Source: Flaveria trinervia
Lineage: Eukaryota > Streptophyta > Magnoliopsida > Asterales > Asteraceae
DNA: 64,000 nucleotides
Direction: 5' to 3'
NCBI GenBank assembly: GCA_025506515.1
Contig: CM046442.1
Coordinates: 8,616,596 to 8,680,595 of the forward strand
The position numbers and the translations under genes are program-made. This document shows positions 1 to 11,163 of the stretch, one piece after another. Under the pieces are notes generated by a model, which was given only the letters and a program-made list of their open reading frames with translations, had not been told where the DNA came from and searched no databases. Every line of letters begins with the position of its first letter. The first letter of the stretch is position 1.

Positions 1-2240
1 AGAAATATCCTTACAACCTTAAATCTTGGTACATGAGCAAAAACATCTGTGTAGTCAGTTCTTTCTTCTTGAGTATACCCTTAGACTACTAGTCTTGTTC
101 TTGATGACAAACCCTCTATCACTTTTTCTTATTTTTGAAAACCCACTTGGTACCTATTGGCATCTTCCTAGGTGGAAAAGGACATAGGTTCCAAACAACT
201 TGTCTTTTGAATTAAAGTAGTTCATCATGCATTGCTTCAATCCAGCTTCCATTTTTAAAGTCTTATCAACTTTCTTTGGTTCAATATGGGACAAGAAGCA
301 AGAATGTAGAAAAACATTTTTATCATGGGTTTATCCTCTTGCTCTCACCCCAGACTCAAATCTGCAATTATGTTTGTGGTAGGATATGACTTATGGCTTT
401 TTAGTTGAGGAATCACAATAAGTTGATTTGATAGATCAAAATTAGTGAAATTTAGATATCGTGATTGAGTATCCTTACCACATCAGCACACCCATCAAGT
501 GTAACTTGATCCAGAGAGTGTGTAACATCATTGATGTTATCCCTAGTGGAATGATTTTTAGCATCGTGACTTTTTTTTATCACTTTCACCATCTATATAT
601 CCTCTTACACTGACAATAAATTCATTTGAGTTTTGTGCCTTATTATTAGAATTGGTTGGCACCTTAGATGTATCAGCTGAAAAATTTGTTATGGTTGTGC
701 TGACATGATTTCCACTTGTAGGGTTTTTTACCACTAAAACTGAAGGAATTCTATCATTTGGTCTTTTTAGCTCAAATCTTGGATTAGGATATCTTGCAGA
801 TGTGTTGCTTGTTCTTCTAGAAACATATTCACAAGATTTGTTAAAATAGTATGTAACAAAATCAAGATCACATAGCCAGTCAAGGCCTGAACCTTTCACA
901 CTGAGAGTGTGTTCATTAAAGGTCACATTGGTTTACTTTTCAACTATTCTAGTTTTGAGATTGTATACTCTATAAGCCTTAGCTTTGGAAGAGTATCTAA
1001 TAAAATGTCCTTCATCTACTTTCTCAACAAACCTGGCTATATGAGTTTTGGTATTTAATATGGTTCATGTACATTCAAATGACTTGAGGAACCCATTGAA
1101 AGATCTCCATTTGTGCCACAATTCATAATGAGTCTTACCATGAGTTTTGACTATTAAAACTCTATTTTGCATATACCAGGCAGTGTTCACTGCCTCTGCC
1201 TAGAAAGTTATGGGCAATTTAGAGTTAGAGAACATGGTTCTTGCAGCCTCAATAAGTGTCTTATTACTCCTTTCAGCAACACCATTTTGTTAAGGAGTTC
1301 TAGGAGCACTGTTTTGTCTTGAAACACCTTTTTCATCAGAAAATATATCAATGATTTGGTTCTTATATTTAGTTCCTTTATCACATCTTATGATCTTAAC
1401 TTTGTGATCACATTGATTCTCAATTTTCAAAATGAAAATCTCACGATTTCATGGGTTTCATCCTTACTTCTAAAAAAGAAGACCCAAGTATATTTTGTGA
1501 AATCATTTGTGATCACAAGACAATATGAAGATCTTCCTAACTTATTACACTAGTGGGGTCGAAAAGATCCATATGTAATAAGTGTAGAGGAGTAGTGATA
1601 GAGTTTATTTCCTTTGGCTTGTGGGACACTTTGTGTTGCTTTCCTTTTAGATATGCAACACAATGGTCATCACTTGTAAACTCTTTCTTTGGCATTCCGG
1701 TTACCAAATCATATTTAATTAATTTATTCATGTTCTTAAAGTTTTTATGGCACATTCTTTTATGCCAAAGGAAAGACTCATCACTATTGACTTTATATAG
1801 AAATCAAGAAACTTCTTTTAATGAAGAGGTTTCCTGCAAATCCATCTTGTACATGTTCTTTTTCTTGAGAGCTTTGAGAAAGATATGATCTTGAGGAATG
1901 ATCACCCTCAGCTTGAGAACAATGCACTCATGCTTAGTAAAAAGCATGTTATATCTCTGGTCTCAATATTAAGTTACCCTCAAATGATTGAACTCAAGCT
2001 CTTTGACAAAGTTTACCTTCTTAATGTTAAGCTTACCATTTATGACTTCAAAAGTTTTTGAGACTAAACCTTTAGAAGCTTTTGCAGTGACTACAGTAGA
2101 CTTCAGTGATTCGGAAGCATTCCTTTCTCCTAAGACCAAATCTGCTTTCGAAGACAGCTTTCCACCTATCTTCGTTTTTTCACCTTGGAGCTTCAAAAGG
2201 AAAGTGATTTTCTTTCCAAAGCTATTTTCTTCTTCCTCTT
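1..2240 (-). pseudogene. R1 pol fragment: GAG-pre-integrase, integrase, linker, start of reverse transcriptase
   Basis: Degenerate copia polyprotein. At about 1969-2196 a frame contains a GKLNIKKVNFV-like stretch typical of the end of copia protease. At 1537-1850 follows the GAG-pre-integrase/integrase zinc region, with WHKRM, then LIKYDLVTGMP, CVAYLKGKQ and the integrase entry LLHMDLFDP. Integrase remnants continue to about 1050. A linker frame lies at 558-926. At 1-240 the start of reverse transcriptase is recognisable as GFVIKNKT-like text followed by a broken VQGY/EEGTDY region. Stops and frameshifts occur every few hundred bases, so no product is expected. Catalytic reverse-transcriptase residues lie outside the window. 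Confidence 0.75.
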
Positions 2241-2638
2241 AGAAGTTTTCTTATTGTTCATGTGGATGGTACTCTTAGGATTGTAAATCCAATCCTTAGC
2301 ATAATAAGTTGTACCACCACACATGATGCATTCCACATGCATACTCTGAGTGTCTTGTTCTAAGGAGAAGGTTGATCATGATCTCTTTCAAACTCCTACA
2401 TCTTCCTAGATGATGCAACAGGTTTTTGAGGGTAAAGCTTTCCTTTCGAGTTGGATGGTTCGGGCTGTACAACAGTGGTGCACACTTGTTAAACCTTCTT
2501 CACTTGACCAGAATGGTTTGAACTTGAACTAGGACTCCTGATACTAGATTCCTTAGATCAGACTTTAGTCTTCCTCACCTTAAACCTAATAGAGATAAAG
2601 ACTTGTTTTTGCCTAAGGTTAAAGGAGGGCTTGATCTC

Positions 2639-3866
2639 TTATACCTTCTTTGATTTTCTTTTAGCATCCCTAATTAATTTCTGTCTAGTACACTTGGCCA
2701 TTCCTAGTTTCTTATTTACTCCAGGAATATAATGTCTATTCTTAGAATGAACCTCTTCACTCACTCCTGGTTCATCCTTCACTATATCCTCTTTATCTTC
2801 ATCTTCCTCTTGGATATGATTAATGATAGGCAGCTCATATTCATAAGTTCCATAACTCAGAGATCTAACTAATAATAATATGTGTATAGGAGCTATTTTA
2901 CTTGATCCCATCTTGCCTATATATATAACAAACTTTTGCATGCAAAAATGAAGATATAATGTTTTTGAAGGTTTCCTCTTCAAGAAAACATTTTTTTGCT
3001 TTGGCTTTGCTGATCACAAACTCAACTTGATATTCAGTTAACTTGGCAAGAAGATCTTTGTTTTGATTCCTATAATTTGTGTGCTCATGTTTTTGAGCAA
3101 CAATTGTTTTCTCTAAGTCTTCTATTTTAAGCTTATAGTCATTTTCTGATCTTTTAAAAACAGCTTTAAAAATTTTCAAGGACTTAAGATCAGATCTTAC
3201 TTCCAAGTTATAAGACCTATACATGTTTACTTTAGCAATGCATTCAGGAGTAAAAAGATGTTCCAATACCTTAGCTTCATCATGATCTTCCATCAAGGCT
3301 TGGTTTGGAGACACATATTTACTTTAACTTGTTGCTTTGGTTGGTTGGGATTCTCAGTTCTTGGAGCTGTATTAGTGTTGTTTGGCCACCATTTGTTCTT
3401 GGTTCTTTACATTCCCTAGCAAAGTGGCCCATTTGGTTACAGTTGTAACACTTTACTTTTATTCAACACAAAATTTCCACTAGTCACATTGCTTGAAAAC
3501 TTTTTCCCTATCCTACTATAGAACTTCTTGGCTCTATTAGTGAGAAGAAACATCTGCTGGACTATCTTCATATAGTCTAGATCATTTGGATGGATGTAGT
3601 CCGTGTCTTCAATGATGAAGAGAAAGTTTCCAGAACTTTTATCTAAGGATACAAAGGCTTGAGAAGAGCTGAGCTTTTGAATGGGCTTCCTTGAGTATAG
3701 CTCTTGCTTGGGATTCTCGGGGCTAAACTCTATTGATTGTAGCTAGTAGATGGATTTTGCATGTTCATCTCCATTTGGTAACCACCAAGGATACTATACA
3801 GCTTAGTGTGAGTGAGGGTAAAAAGGTTTTCAGATCTCTTAATGTCAAATAATAATGTGTCTGTTG
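2639..3866 (-). pseudogene. R1 gag fragment with CCHC knuckle and coiled coil
   Basis: Gag-like remnant of R1. A canonical zinc knuckle CYNCNQMGHFAREC is encoded at 3409-3450. Downstream, 2898-3314 encodes a lysine/glutamate-rich segment with LKIEDLEKTIVAQKHEH, which looks like the coiled coil following the first knuckle in Sirevirus-type gag. The frame at 2639-2983 carries the basic gag tail. A degenerate second knuckle (CIMCGG) is visible near 2310-2340. Gag text upstream of the knuckle is broken by stops, and the N-terminus is lost at the G insertion. Confidence 0.7.
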
Positions 3867-5071
3867 TCTATTATAAGGCCTTGTTCCCGGGACACTTATA
3901 GCTGGCCAATCATCGCACATAAAACATAGAATTACATTAACTTGAAATAAACGTTGCAGCGGAAACATTAAAAACAACATTTTCATTAAAAAAATTTTTC
4001 AAAATAATACAACAATTGTTACACAATATCATTTGTTCGCATTACAATGCAAAAACATTAAACAAAAGAATGCCATCCAAAAGAGTCAAGTAGCCGCCCC
4101 GTGCCATCCTCAGCAACTTTACCTGCCAACTGTAAAATGCATAAAAAGTAAGCGTTGCTGAGTGAGTTGTAGTTTTAAGTAAAACATACTTTACTTTCAG
4201 TAAAACCATTCTTTACTTTTGTATGCGGTCACACATCATACGTACACATAGATAATATCATTATTATCTTCATCATTTATTCGTTAACTTTCATTCATAC
4301 GTTCATCTTTGCTTTTTTATGTTCTATCCAAAACCATGAACTTTACCCCACTGTCATGCATAAAGCGGGTACTGGGCCGAGGTCTATCATAGACCCCCCG
4401 TCATGGCACTCAGCAGCCTGACCACAATACCTAGGGTAAATTTAGGTGTACCATTGTCATGTGCTATACCTTACCATCATGCATAAAGCGGGTACTGGGC
4501 CTAGGTCTATCATAGACCCCCCTTCATGGCGCTCAGCAGCCTGTCCACAACACCAAGGGTAAGCGACAAAGGTTCTATACAAATGGTCGGTCATAAAGAC
4601 GAACGCCGGTGTGCATCCTTCTAGGGTAGCTAACCCGCACACCATTGAACTAACACCCCCCTTCATTGGGCGTGTTTCCACATACAAGGCTTGCAAGACT
4701 TACTTTACTTTCCTTCGTTCATTAATGGATGCATTCTTTCATTATGTTCCTTTTTTCATTATCTTTCACTTTACGTTACATAATACTTTCATTTCATTCA
4801 TTAACATTCAACGTAAAGCCGTAGGGAAATACTCATACATAATAAGGAACATCAACATAAACATACAACATCACCATAAGGGCATCATCATACATACATA
4901 ACATACATCATACATACCATCATGCATAACATCATACATAACATCATCATCATCATAAATGCCCATCACATCATCTATGACCTCAAAAGTCAACTTACTA
5001 TGCCCCCGGGAACCTCCCAAGTCAAAGCATACATAACACTTTCCCCCGGAAATCAGAAAATATTCTAAGTC

Positions 5072-5251
5072 TTCATCCGCATTTCTTATTGTTCATCTGC
5101 ATTTCATATTGTCCATTCGCATTTCTTATTGTTCATCCGCATTTCATATTGTTTATCTGCATTTCTTATTGTTAATCCACATTTCATATTGTTCATCCGC
5201 ATTTCATATTGTTCATCCGCATTTCATATTGTTCATCCGCATTTCTTATTG
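5072..5251. repeat. 20-bp tandem array in G 3' LTR, 9 units
   Basis: Nine exact-length units of the form TTCATCCGCATTTCTTATTG, alternating CTTATTG and CATATTG endings. The sister LTR has ten units at 40585-40783, one of them shortened by a base. Confidence 0.95.
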
Positions 5252-5280
5252 TTCCTCCGCATTTCTTCTGGTCGCACAAC

Positions 5281-5580
5281 TTTCATCTGCGTTTCCTCCT
5301 GTCACAAAACTATCATCCACATTTCCTCCAGTCGCATAACTTTCATCCGCATTTCCTCCAGTCGCATAACTATCATCCACATTTCCTCCAGTCGCATAAC
5401 TTTCATCCGCATTTCCTCTAGTCGCATAACTTTCATTCGCATTTCCTCCAGTGGCATAACTATGATCCACATTTCCTCCAGTCACATAACTTCCATCCGC
5501 ATTTTCTCCAGTCGCATAACTTTCATCTGCATTTCCTCTAGTCGCATAACGTTCATCCGCATTTCCTCCAGTCGCATAAC
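5281..5580. repeat. 30-bp tandem array in G 3' LTR, 10 units
   Basis: Ten exact 30-bp units with core CATTTCCTCCAGTCGCATAAC-like text, following one hybrid unit at 5252-5280. Because 30 is a multiple of three, several frames stay open. The minus frame reads as a decapeptide repeat (NADESYATGG). I regard this reading frame as a by-product of the repeat. The sister LTR has seven units. Confidence 0.95.
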
Positions 5581-6295
5581 TTTCATCCACATTAGTATGT
5601 GGTTCATCCGCATGAGGAACACTTAGGCAGTTATTTATGGTTGGGTGTATGAGCTATTGTTTGGGCGCATGAGTAGCCTAAGACACACTTAACATCAGAA
5701 TTCAGTCCCCAAACACCATCTGTCATGTTCTAAGCTTAAATCATACATTCTAACCCTAAGGAACATAATCAAAATATCATCAAACAGATACATACATACA
5801 GGTATGAAACCCAACTTTTATAAAAAGTTCGTACATGCATTTCCAGTCCCAAAACAGTTAAAAACAAGTAAAAAGAGGGGTTCTAGAACTCACCTTTGTA
5901 GCCTCTTCGGGTAAGACTTCCTTCAAACCCGTTTGTTACAAGTTCACACCTAGAAACCCCCCAGAATACGCACCCGAACACACAAACACACATAAGCATA
6001 CAACCGAGGATAAAACCAGTTAAGAACACCATAAACACATGAATTCTTTCATTGAATTCACACTTTTCTTTCTGTTCTTCTTCAACCCAAGAGTTTCTGC
6101 TTTCCTTCATTTTCTCTCTCTAGAAATATCCGAATGAAAAGATGTAGGCAGACAACATGGGCGGCCATTACCTTTGACACCCACTTTTTCAAACATTTTG
6201 TCCTTTTGACACTCTTGATCCATCTATTTGGGTTTAATTTCTTTTCTTTCTTTTTCTTTTTTCTTTGGGTTAAAATAATTTAACCGGGTGTTACA

Positions 6296-6310
6296 AGTCC
6301 ACCCCCTTAA
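6296..6310 (-). promoter_or_regulatory. Polypurine tract of G
   Basis: In element orientation TTAAGGGGGTGGACT lies immediately before the TGTAACACC start of the 3' LTR. It is the plus-strand DNA primer site in reverse transcription. Confidence 0.85.
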
Positions 6311-6332
6311 ATAGGTTTAACCCCAAAACCTA

Positions 6333-7600
6333 TTATTCCTCGAACAAACGTGGGTAATGTCATCTCATATCTTCTTCAGTCTCCCACGTAGTCCTAGATC
6401 TCATTCTGTGCTTCCACTGTACGCGCACAAGTGGGACCACTTTATTCCTCAATCTCTTCTCTTTACGGTCACTGATCGTCACTGGTTGCTCCACATAGTT
6501 GACCGTTCATCTACCTCGATATCCTCCAGTGGTACAATCATATCCTCGTCTGCTAAACACTTTCTTAGATGAGATACATGGAATGTCGAGTGAATCCCAC
6601 TTAACTCATCTGGTAACTCTAGTCTATAGGCCACCTCTCCTACTCGAGCAATGATTCGGAAAGGCCCTATGTATCTTGGGCTCAACTTGCCCCGCTTTCT
6701 GAACCGAATGATACCCTTCCAAGGTGAGACTTTCAACATAAGTCTATCACCCACCTCGAATTCAATTGGTCTACGTCGTTTATCAGCATACGACTTCTGT
6801 CTATCTTTGGCTACCTTCATGAAGGCTTTGATCCTTTCTAGTTTCTCAATCATTGCCTCGACCACTTTGACTCTCCTTAACTCTTTATGGCCGATATCAC
6901 CCTTACACATGGGTGTTTTGCATCTCCTATTGTATAGCATCTCATAAGGGGGCATACCAATACTGGCATGATAGCTGTTGTTATATGACAACTCAGCTAA
7001 CGGTAAGTGGTCATCCCAACTTCCTCCAAAATCGATGACATATGGTCGAAGCATATCCTTTAGTGTCTGAATGGTCCTTTCTGACTGATCATCTGTTTGA
7101 GGATGATAAGCCATGGTAATGTGTAACCTCGTCCCTATAGCATCGTGGAATTTCTTCCAAAATTTGGATGTAAACTGAGTGCCACGATCAGACACGATAG
7201 ACACCGGTACACCATGACGAGTTACAATTTCTTTGAGGAACAAATCCACCAACCTCTAGGATGAATATGTCTCGTGGATCAGTAGGAAGTGAGCACTCTT
7301 CGTCAAACGATCAACAATCACCCATATAGCATCATACCTTTTCTTGGTACGCAGTAGCTTCGTAATGAAATCCATGGTGATGTGCTCCCATTTCCATTCC
7401 AGTATATCCAGTGATTGGATCTTTCCATACGGCTTTTGGTGCTCGACCTTCACTTGTAAACAAGTAAGGCATTTACTCACATACTCCACCACATCACGCT
7501 TCATACCCGGCCACCAATAGTCTTTCTTCATGTCTTGATACATCTTTGTAGCACCGGGATGAATAGAGTATCAAGTCTTATGAGCTTCGTCCATGATCTT
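6333..7600 (-). pseudogene. G integrase with chromodomain-like C-terminus
   Basis: Ty3/gypsy integrase, which inserts the cDNA into host chromatin. The frame at 7256-7543 has the zinc-binding end (YWWPGMKRDVVEYVSKCLTC) and the start of the core (WEHITMDFITKL, first catalytic Asp). The frame at 6479-7252 continues with VSDRGTQFTSKFW (second Asp), the YHPQTDDQSER region with the catalytic Glu, then GPFRIIARVGEVAYRLELP and FHVSHLRKCL. A frameshift near 6490 moves the chromodomain-like tail (VPLVRVQWKH, TWETEEDM) into another frame, ending at TAA 6333-6335 with one further in-frame stop. Broken between the two integrase frames by a stop. Chromodomains of this type are thought to direct insertion to heterochromatin. 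Confidence 0.85.
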
Positions 7601-7627
7601 CACGTGTAGATTCCCAAAATGAGGAAT

Positions 7628-8229
7628 CTACATTTGTCCAAATCGGGTTCTAACACCGAGTGTGTTTTCACCCAATTCCACAACTAGACCTCTCATTCTT
7701 TCAGTGTTAAGATGATATTCTTTCAATTCCTCCTCTTGAAGCTCTTTGATTTGCTTGATCACATCAGAGATCATGATCAACTGGTAAGCTTTTACCCGAA
7801 TCGGCTTGGGTCTCTCTTTCCGGCTAAGGGCATCCGCCACCACGTAGGGTTTGCCCGGATGATAATGGATCTCGTAATCGTAATCTTATATAAGCTCCAA
7901 CCATCTCCTCTGCCTCATGTTCAAATCTCTCTGCTCGAAGAAGTACTTCAAGCTCTTGTGATTAGTGAATATGGTGCACTTCATCCGTTATAGGTAGTGC
8001 CTCCAAATCTTCAACGCAAAGACTACAGCTTCTAGTTCCAAGTCATGAGTTGGATAGTTAATTTCATGAACCTTCAACTATGGGGATGCATAGGCTATAA
8101 CTTTTCCCCTCTGCATTAACATACACCCGAACCCCGAGTAGGAAGTATTAGAATAAACCACCAGATCTTTACTTCCATCGGGTAATGACTGAACAGGAGC
8201 TTGAGCCAACCTCGACTTTAACTCCTCGA
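7628..8229 (-). pseudogene. G RNase H domain
   Basis: Ribonuclease H removes the RNA strand during reverse transcription. Visible pieces are VVYSNTSYSGFGCMLMQ at the end of the 8078-8620 frame (the usual first catalytic Asp of VYSDAS is Asn here), then after a stop HDLELEAVVFALKIWRHYL, FTNHKSLKYFF, QRRWLELI, and YHPGKPYVVADALSRK at about 7810-7870, the standard RNase H end. Several stops break it. The stretch 7628-7800 is the tether towards integrase. Confidence 0.8.
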
Positions 8230-9147
8230 AAGCCTTTTCTTGAGCTTGACCCCATACAAACTTTACATCTATCCAGGTCAACTTGGTTAGTGGAGAAGCG
8301 ATGTTAGAGAAATATTGAATGATTCTTCTATAATAGCCCGCCAAACCCATGAAACTACGAATCTCAGATGGCATCTTTGGAGACTTCCATTGCATCACCG
8401 CCTCCACCTTTGCTGGATCCACTATAATCCCCCTGGGATTCACTACATAACCCAAAAACTGAACTTCGTGCAACCAGAACGCGCACTTGGAAAATTTAGC
8501 ATATAGTTTCGCCCTTGTCAACGTCTCTAACACCTCCCAAATATGACCTACATGCTCCTCCTCACTCTTGGAGTAAATAAAGATATCATCGATAAATACA
8601 ATCACTAATTTATCCAACATCGGCTAACACACTCGATTCATTAGATCTATAAAAAGCAGCTGGCGCGTTGGTCAAACCGAATGACGTAACGAGAAACTCC
8701 TAGGGACCATAATGCATGCGAAAAGCTGTTTGAGGGATATCCGGTTCTTTCACCTTTAGCTGATGGTAGCAGATCGAAGATCTATCATTGAAAACCAACT
8801 GGCACGTTGAAGCTGATCGAACAAATCATCAATTCTCAGTAACGGATACAGATTCTACACCGTCAACTTGTTTAGCTCACGGTAGTCTATACACATTCTC
8901 ATACTACCGTCTTTCTTTTCACAAATAAGACCGGAGCACCCCAAGGAGAGACACTCAGTCTAATAAACCCCTTATCTAATAGCTCTTGTAATTGCTCCAT
9001 CAACTCTTTCATCTCAGTCGGACCCAATCGATACCGTGCCTTGGCAACAAATTGGGCACCTGGTATTAAATCAATCTGAAACTCGATCTCTCGGTCAGGT
9101 GGCACTCCTGGTAAGTCTTTGGAAAATACATCTGGAAAGTCATACAC
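8230..9147 (-). pseudogene. G reverse transcriptase
   Basis: Ty3/gypsy reverse transcriptase. The frame 8899-9147 begins with YDFPDVFSKDLPGVPP and contains SVSPWGAPVLFVK. The region 8625-8895 holds CIDYRELNKLT and later palm text but is interrupted by stops. The frame 8078-8620 has the catalytic motif FIDD at 8585-8596 (VFIDDIFIYSKS), then CAFWLHEVQFLGYVV and the thumb/connection FMGLAGYYRRII. The catalytic Asp pair is intact but the frame is not. Confidence 0.88.
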
Positions 9148-9256
9148 AACCAGTATATTAGACAGTTATGGTGTCGGCGTGTCCACATCCTTTTAACATC
9201 CTTTACGTCGTGACCCGATCCCTATAAACTGTCACCATACTCTGATATGCTAGTTT

Positions 9257-9496
9257 CTACATCATGAATGGTCTAACCAGAAACTTATGACCTTCTAGTT
9301 CCATGTCACAACCTTCTACCATCTCAGAAATCCTGGTAGACTTACCTATGGTAGTTTCTACATCAAAGGGCGCATCTATATTCTTAATACTAACGGACAA
9401 TTTAGCACAAAAAGCAGCAAAAATAAAACTTTTACTAGCACCCGAATCGAATAACATAAAGGCTAAAGTTTGGTTTACTAGAAACGTACTTGACAC
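9257..9496 (-). pseudogene. G aspartic protease
   Basis: Retropepsin that cuts the Gag-Pol polyprotein. The active-site motif LFDSGASKSF (D-S-G-A) is intact near 9440-9470. The frame continues with VVEGCDMELEGHKFLV, the usual gypsy protease text, and ends at a stop at 9257. The link to reverse transcriptase (9148-9256) is frameshifted. Confidence 0.82.
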
Positions 9497-9523
9497 AACA
9501 TCAGGGTCCGTCCTAGCCTCCTC

Positions 9524-10375
9524 CTACATCATCGTAAACGCTTTGGTGCTCACCCTCGGTCCTTCTCCTCTAGTCTTCTTCACCCTCGAACCTTCAGCCC
9601 TCGGCTTCTTACAGTCTCTACTCATGTGACCCTCTCTACCACAGTTAAAATATCTGACCACACGATAGTCCCTCGTTATGTGCCCCGTCCTCCCACATTT
9701 GAAGCATAAGTTTGATCCCAACCTACATTCTCCGATATGCTCCCTTCCACATTTGCTACACTTCTTCGACCCCGCACCAGATGTGACCACACGGCGGTCA
9801 TCTATCCGTGCCTTCTTGTTACTCGTCGGGGCACCGCCCTGACCAAACCTTTTTCCATTCCAATTCCGGTCACCACCACCTTTCTTCTGCCTTCAGTCAC
9901 CGCCACAGTTCTTTCATCATACAATCTGCTTGCTAAATCAACCGCCGACCTAAACGTGCTCGGTCGGGTAGCGATCATGTGCCTGAGGATATCCGTCGGC
10001 AAACCCTGAATGTACCTCTTAATCTTTCGTGACAAAGGCGTCACTTGGTCCGACACCAGATGTGCCATCACATTGAATTTAGTGGTGTATTGTTGATGTG
10101 TCATTGTTCCTGTCTCCAGCTGCAGGAATTCCCTTTCCACCTTATCCATTTCCCTATGAGGACAAGACTCCTTAATCACCAAATTTTTCAACTCAGACCA
10201 CCTCATTCTCCTAATTACCAAACTAACCTAGGCTTGGACTATATTGTCCCACCAACACAGAGCCGAGTCAACAAACGAGTGGGCAACAAATTTCACCTTA
10301 TGGTTTTCTCGGCACTCAATAATATTTAGAACAGCTTCCATTTCCCTCACCCATCAGTGAGCAGTAGCAGCAGTG
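9524..10375 (-). pseudogene. G gag, C-terminal part: capsid domain and zinc knuckles
   Basis: Continuation of G gag on the left side of the copia A insertion. From 10375 leftwards: a WVREMEAVL region, then SFVDSALCWWDN, the double-Trp hallmark of the retrotransposon Gag domain, a stop, and the frame 9802-10221 with EFLQLETGTMTHQQYTTKFN and YIQGLPTDI. The frame 9524-9790 has knuckles: CFKCGRTGHITRDY (last Cys is Tyr) and FNCGREGHMSRDC (first Cys is Phe). Each knuckle has lost one zinc ligand. The N-terminal part of the same gene is at 38636-39055. Confidence 0.85.
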
Positions 10376-10380
10376 CCATT
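10376..10380. repeat. Left target-site duplication of copia A (CCATT)
   Basis: CCATT precedes the left end of A and recurs directly after its right end (38631-38635). Both flanks continue in G gag, on the two sides of the same codon region. Confidence 0.93.
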
Positions 10381-11118
10381 TATTAGGACCGTGTACGGTA
10401 TGGAGTACTAACTGATTTACGTGTATACCAACTCAAATAGTACTGAATCCTATTTGATTGGTGATCCAATCGGTAAGAACAAGAGTAAAATCAATCCAAG
10501 AATGAAACTAAACGTCAAGAACGATAGTAGGATGATTTACTGTGATCTATGAATTTGGAACAGGTGTTCTTGAGTCTCTGGATGGCTAGGGTACGATTTA
10601 GTGCATAGGTATTCGAATTGTTATGTTTTTCCATGAATTAAGTGGCATTTATAGGTTATGGTTACTCATTCGTGCGACTGAGCCATTTTCATGGTTCAGT
10701 CATGCGATTGAAGCATGCGGTTGATCCATCCGCACGACTGAAGATTCAGTCGTGCGATTGAGTCTATCTCATGTTACATTCATGCGACTGATCCAATCTC
10801 CTAGTTCAGTCGTGTGACTGGATCATTAGCATGAAGTCTTCATGCGTGTGGTCCATTAGCATGGTCCATTCGCATGAGAACTTCGCACAATTAAGTTTAA
10901 GCACGCTTCTCAATCATTATTGACTAAGAACTATGTAAACAACCACAAACCTATATAGTTAGTTCAATATGCGTTAACAGACAATAATCAGTGAAATATT
11001 AAACATTATAAGCATCACAAACACAATATATTTCATTCATGCCCATTCTGTTACATATATGTAAGATATGAAAGACATTTTACATTAAGCTTATAAACTA
11101 GGTACATATGTATCTACA
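10381..11118 (-). repeat. Element A 3' LTR
   Basis: 738 bp. In element orientation it starts TGTAGATACATATGTACC at 11118 and ends ...GGTCCTAATA at 10381, where the canonical CA end has mutated to TA. It contains a TATA-like box (TATAAAT, 10647-10653 minus) and several CAGTCG palindromes (10670-10840). Confidence 0.93.
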
Positions 11119-11133
11119 AACTCCCCCTTGGAC
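11119..11133 (-). promoter_or_regulatory. Polypurine tract of A
   Basis: In element orientation GTCCAAGGGGGAGTT abuts the TG start of the 3' LTR. It is the same tract as in B (32263-32277). Confidence 0.9.
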
Positions 11134-11163
11134 CTAGTTTACTCTATTGTCTAACATTCTTCA

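Larger units (their letters stand above)
1..3866 (-). mobile_element. Decayed Ty1/copia remnant R1
   Basis: Minus-strand copia element without visible LTRs, cut on the left by the window edge and on the right by the LTR of gypsy element G. Reading from right to left the order is gag with a CCHC knuckle, coiled coil, GAG-pre-integrase, integrase, linker and the first part of reverse transcriptase. That is the normal copia order. Frameshifts and stops are frequent, so this is the oldest layer on the left side. It is a different family from elements A-D: it lacks the CAGTCG palindromes and its protein motifs differ. Confidence 0.85.
3872..6295 (-). repeat. Gypsy G 3' LTR
   Basis: In element orientation it starts TGTAACACCCGG (ending at 6295) directly after the polypurine tract, and it ends near 3872 with ...GGCCTTATA where the sister LTR has GGCCTTACA. 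It matches 39383-41586 over nearly its whole length. The 5' 160-170 bp (element orientation), including the TGTAACACCC end, is present only here. It contains two tandem arrays (5072-5251 and 5281-5580). Length about 2424 bp. Confidence 0.9.

Noticed and set aside
3765..3986. Minus-strand frame of 73 residues spanning the R1/G boundary
   Set aside because: It runs from the G LTR into R1 gag across an insertion junction, so only its left half is old gag sequence.
5246..5590. Decapeptide-repeat protein (NADESYATGG repeats) from the gypsy LTR
   Set aside because: The 30-bp repeat length keeps several frames open by arithmetic. The three overlapping plus-strand frames are equally open, so this gives no evidence of coding.
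6357..6947. Plus-strand frames over 6357-6947
   Set aside because: Shadows of the gypsy integrase on the minus strand, whose motifs (YHPQTD, FHVSHLRKCL) are unmistakable.
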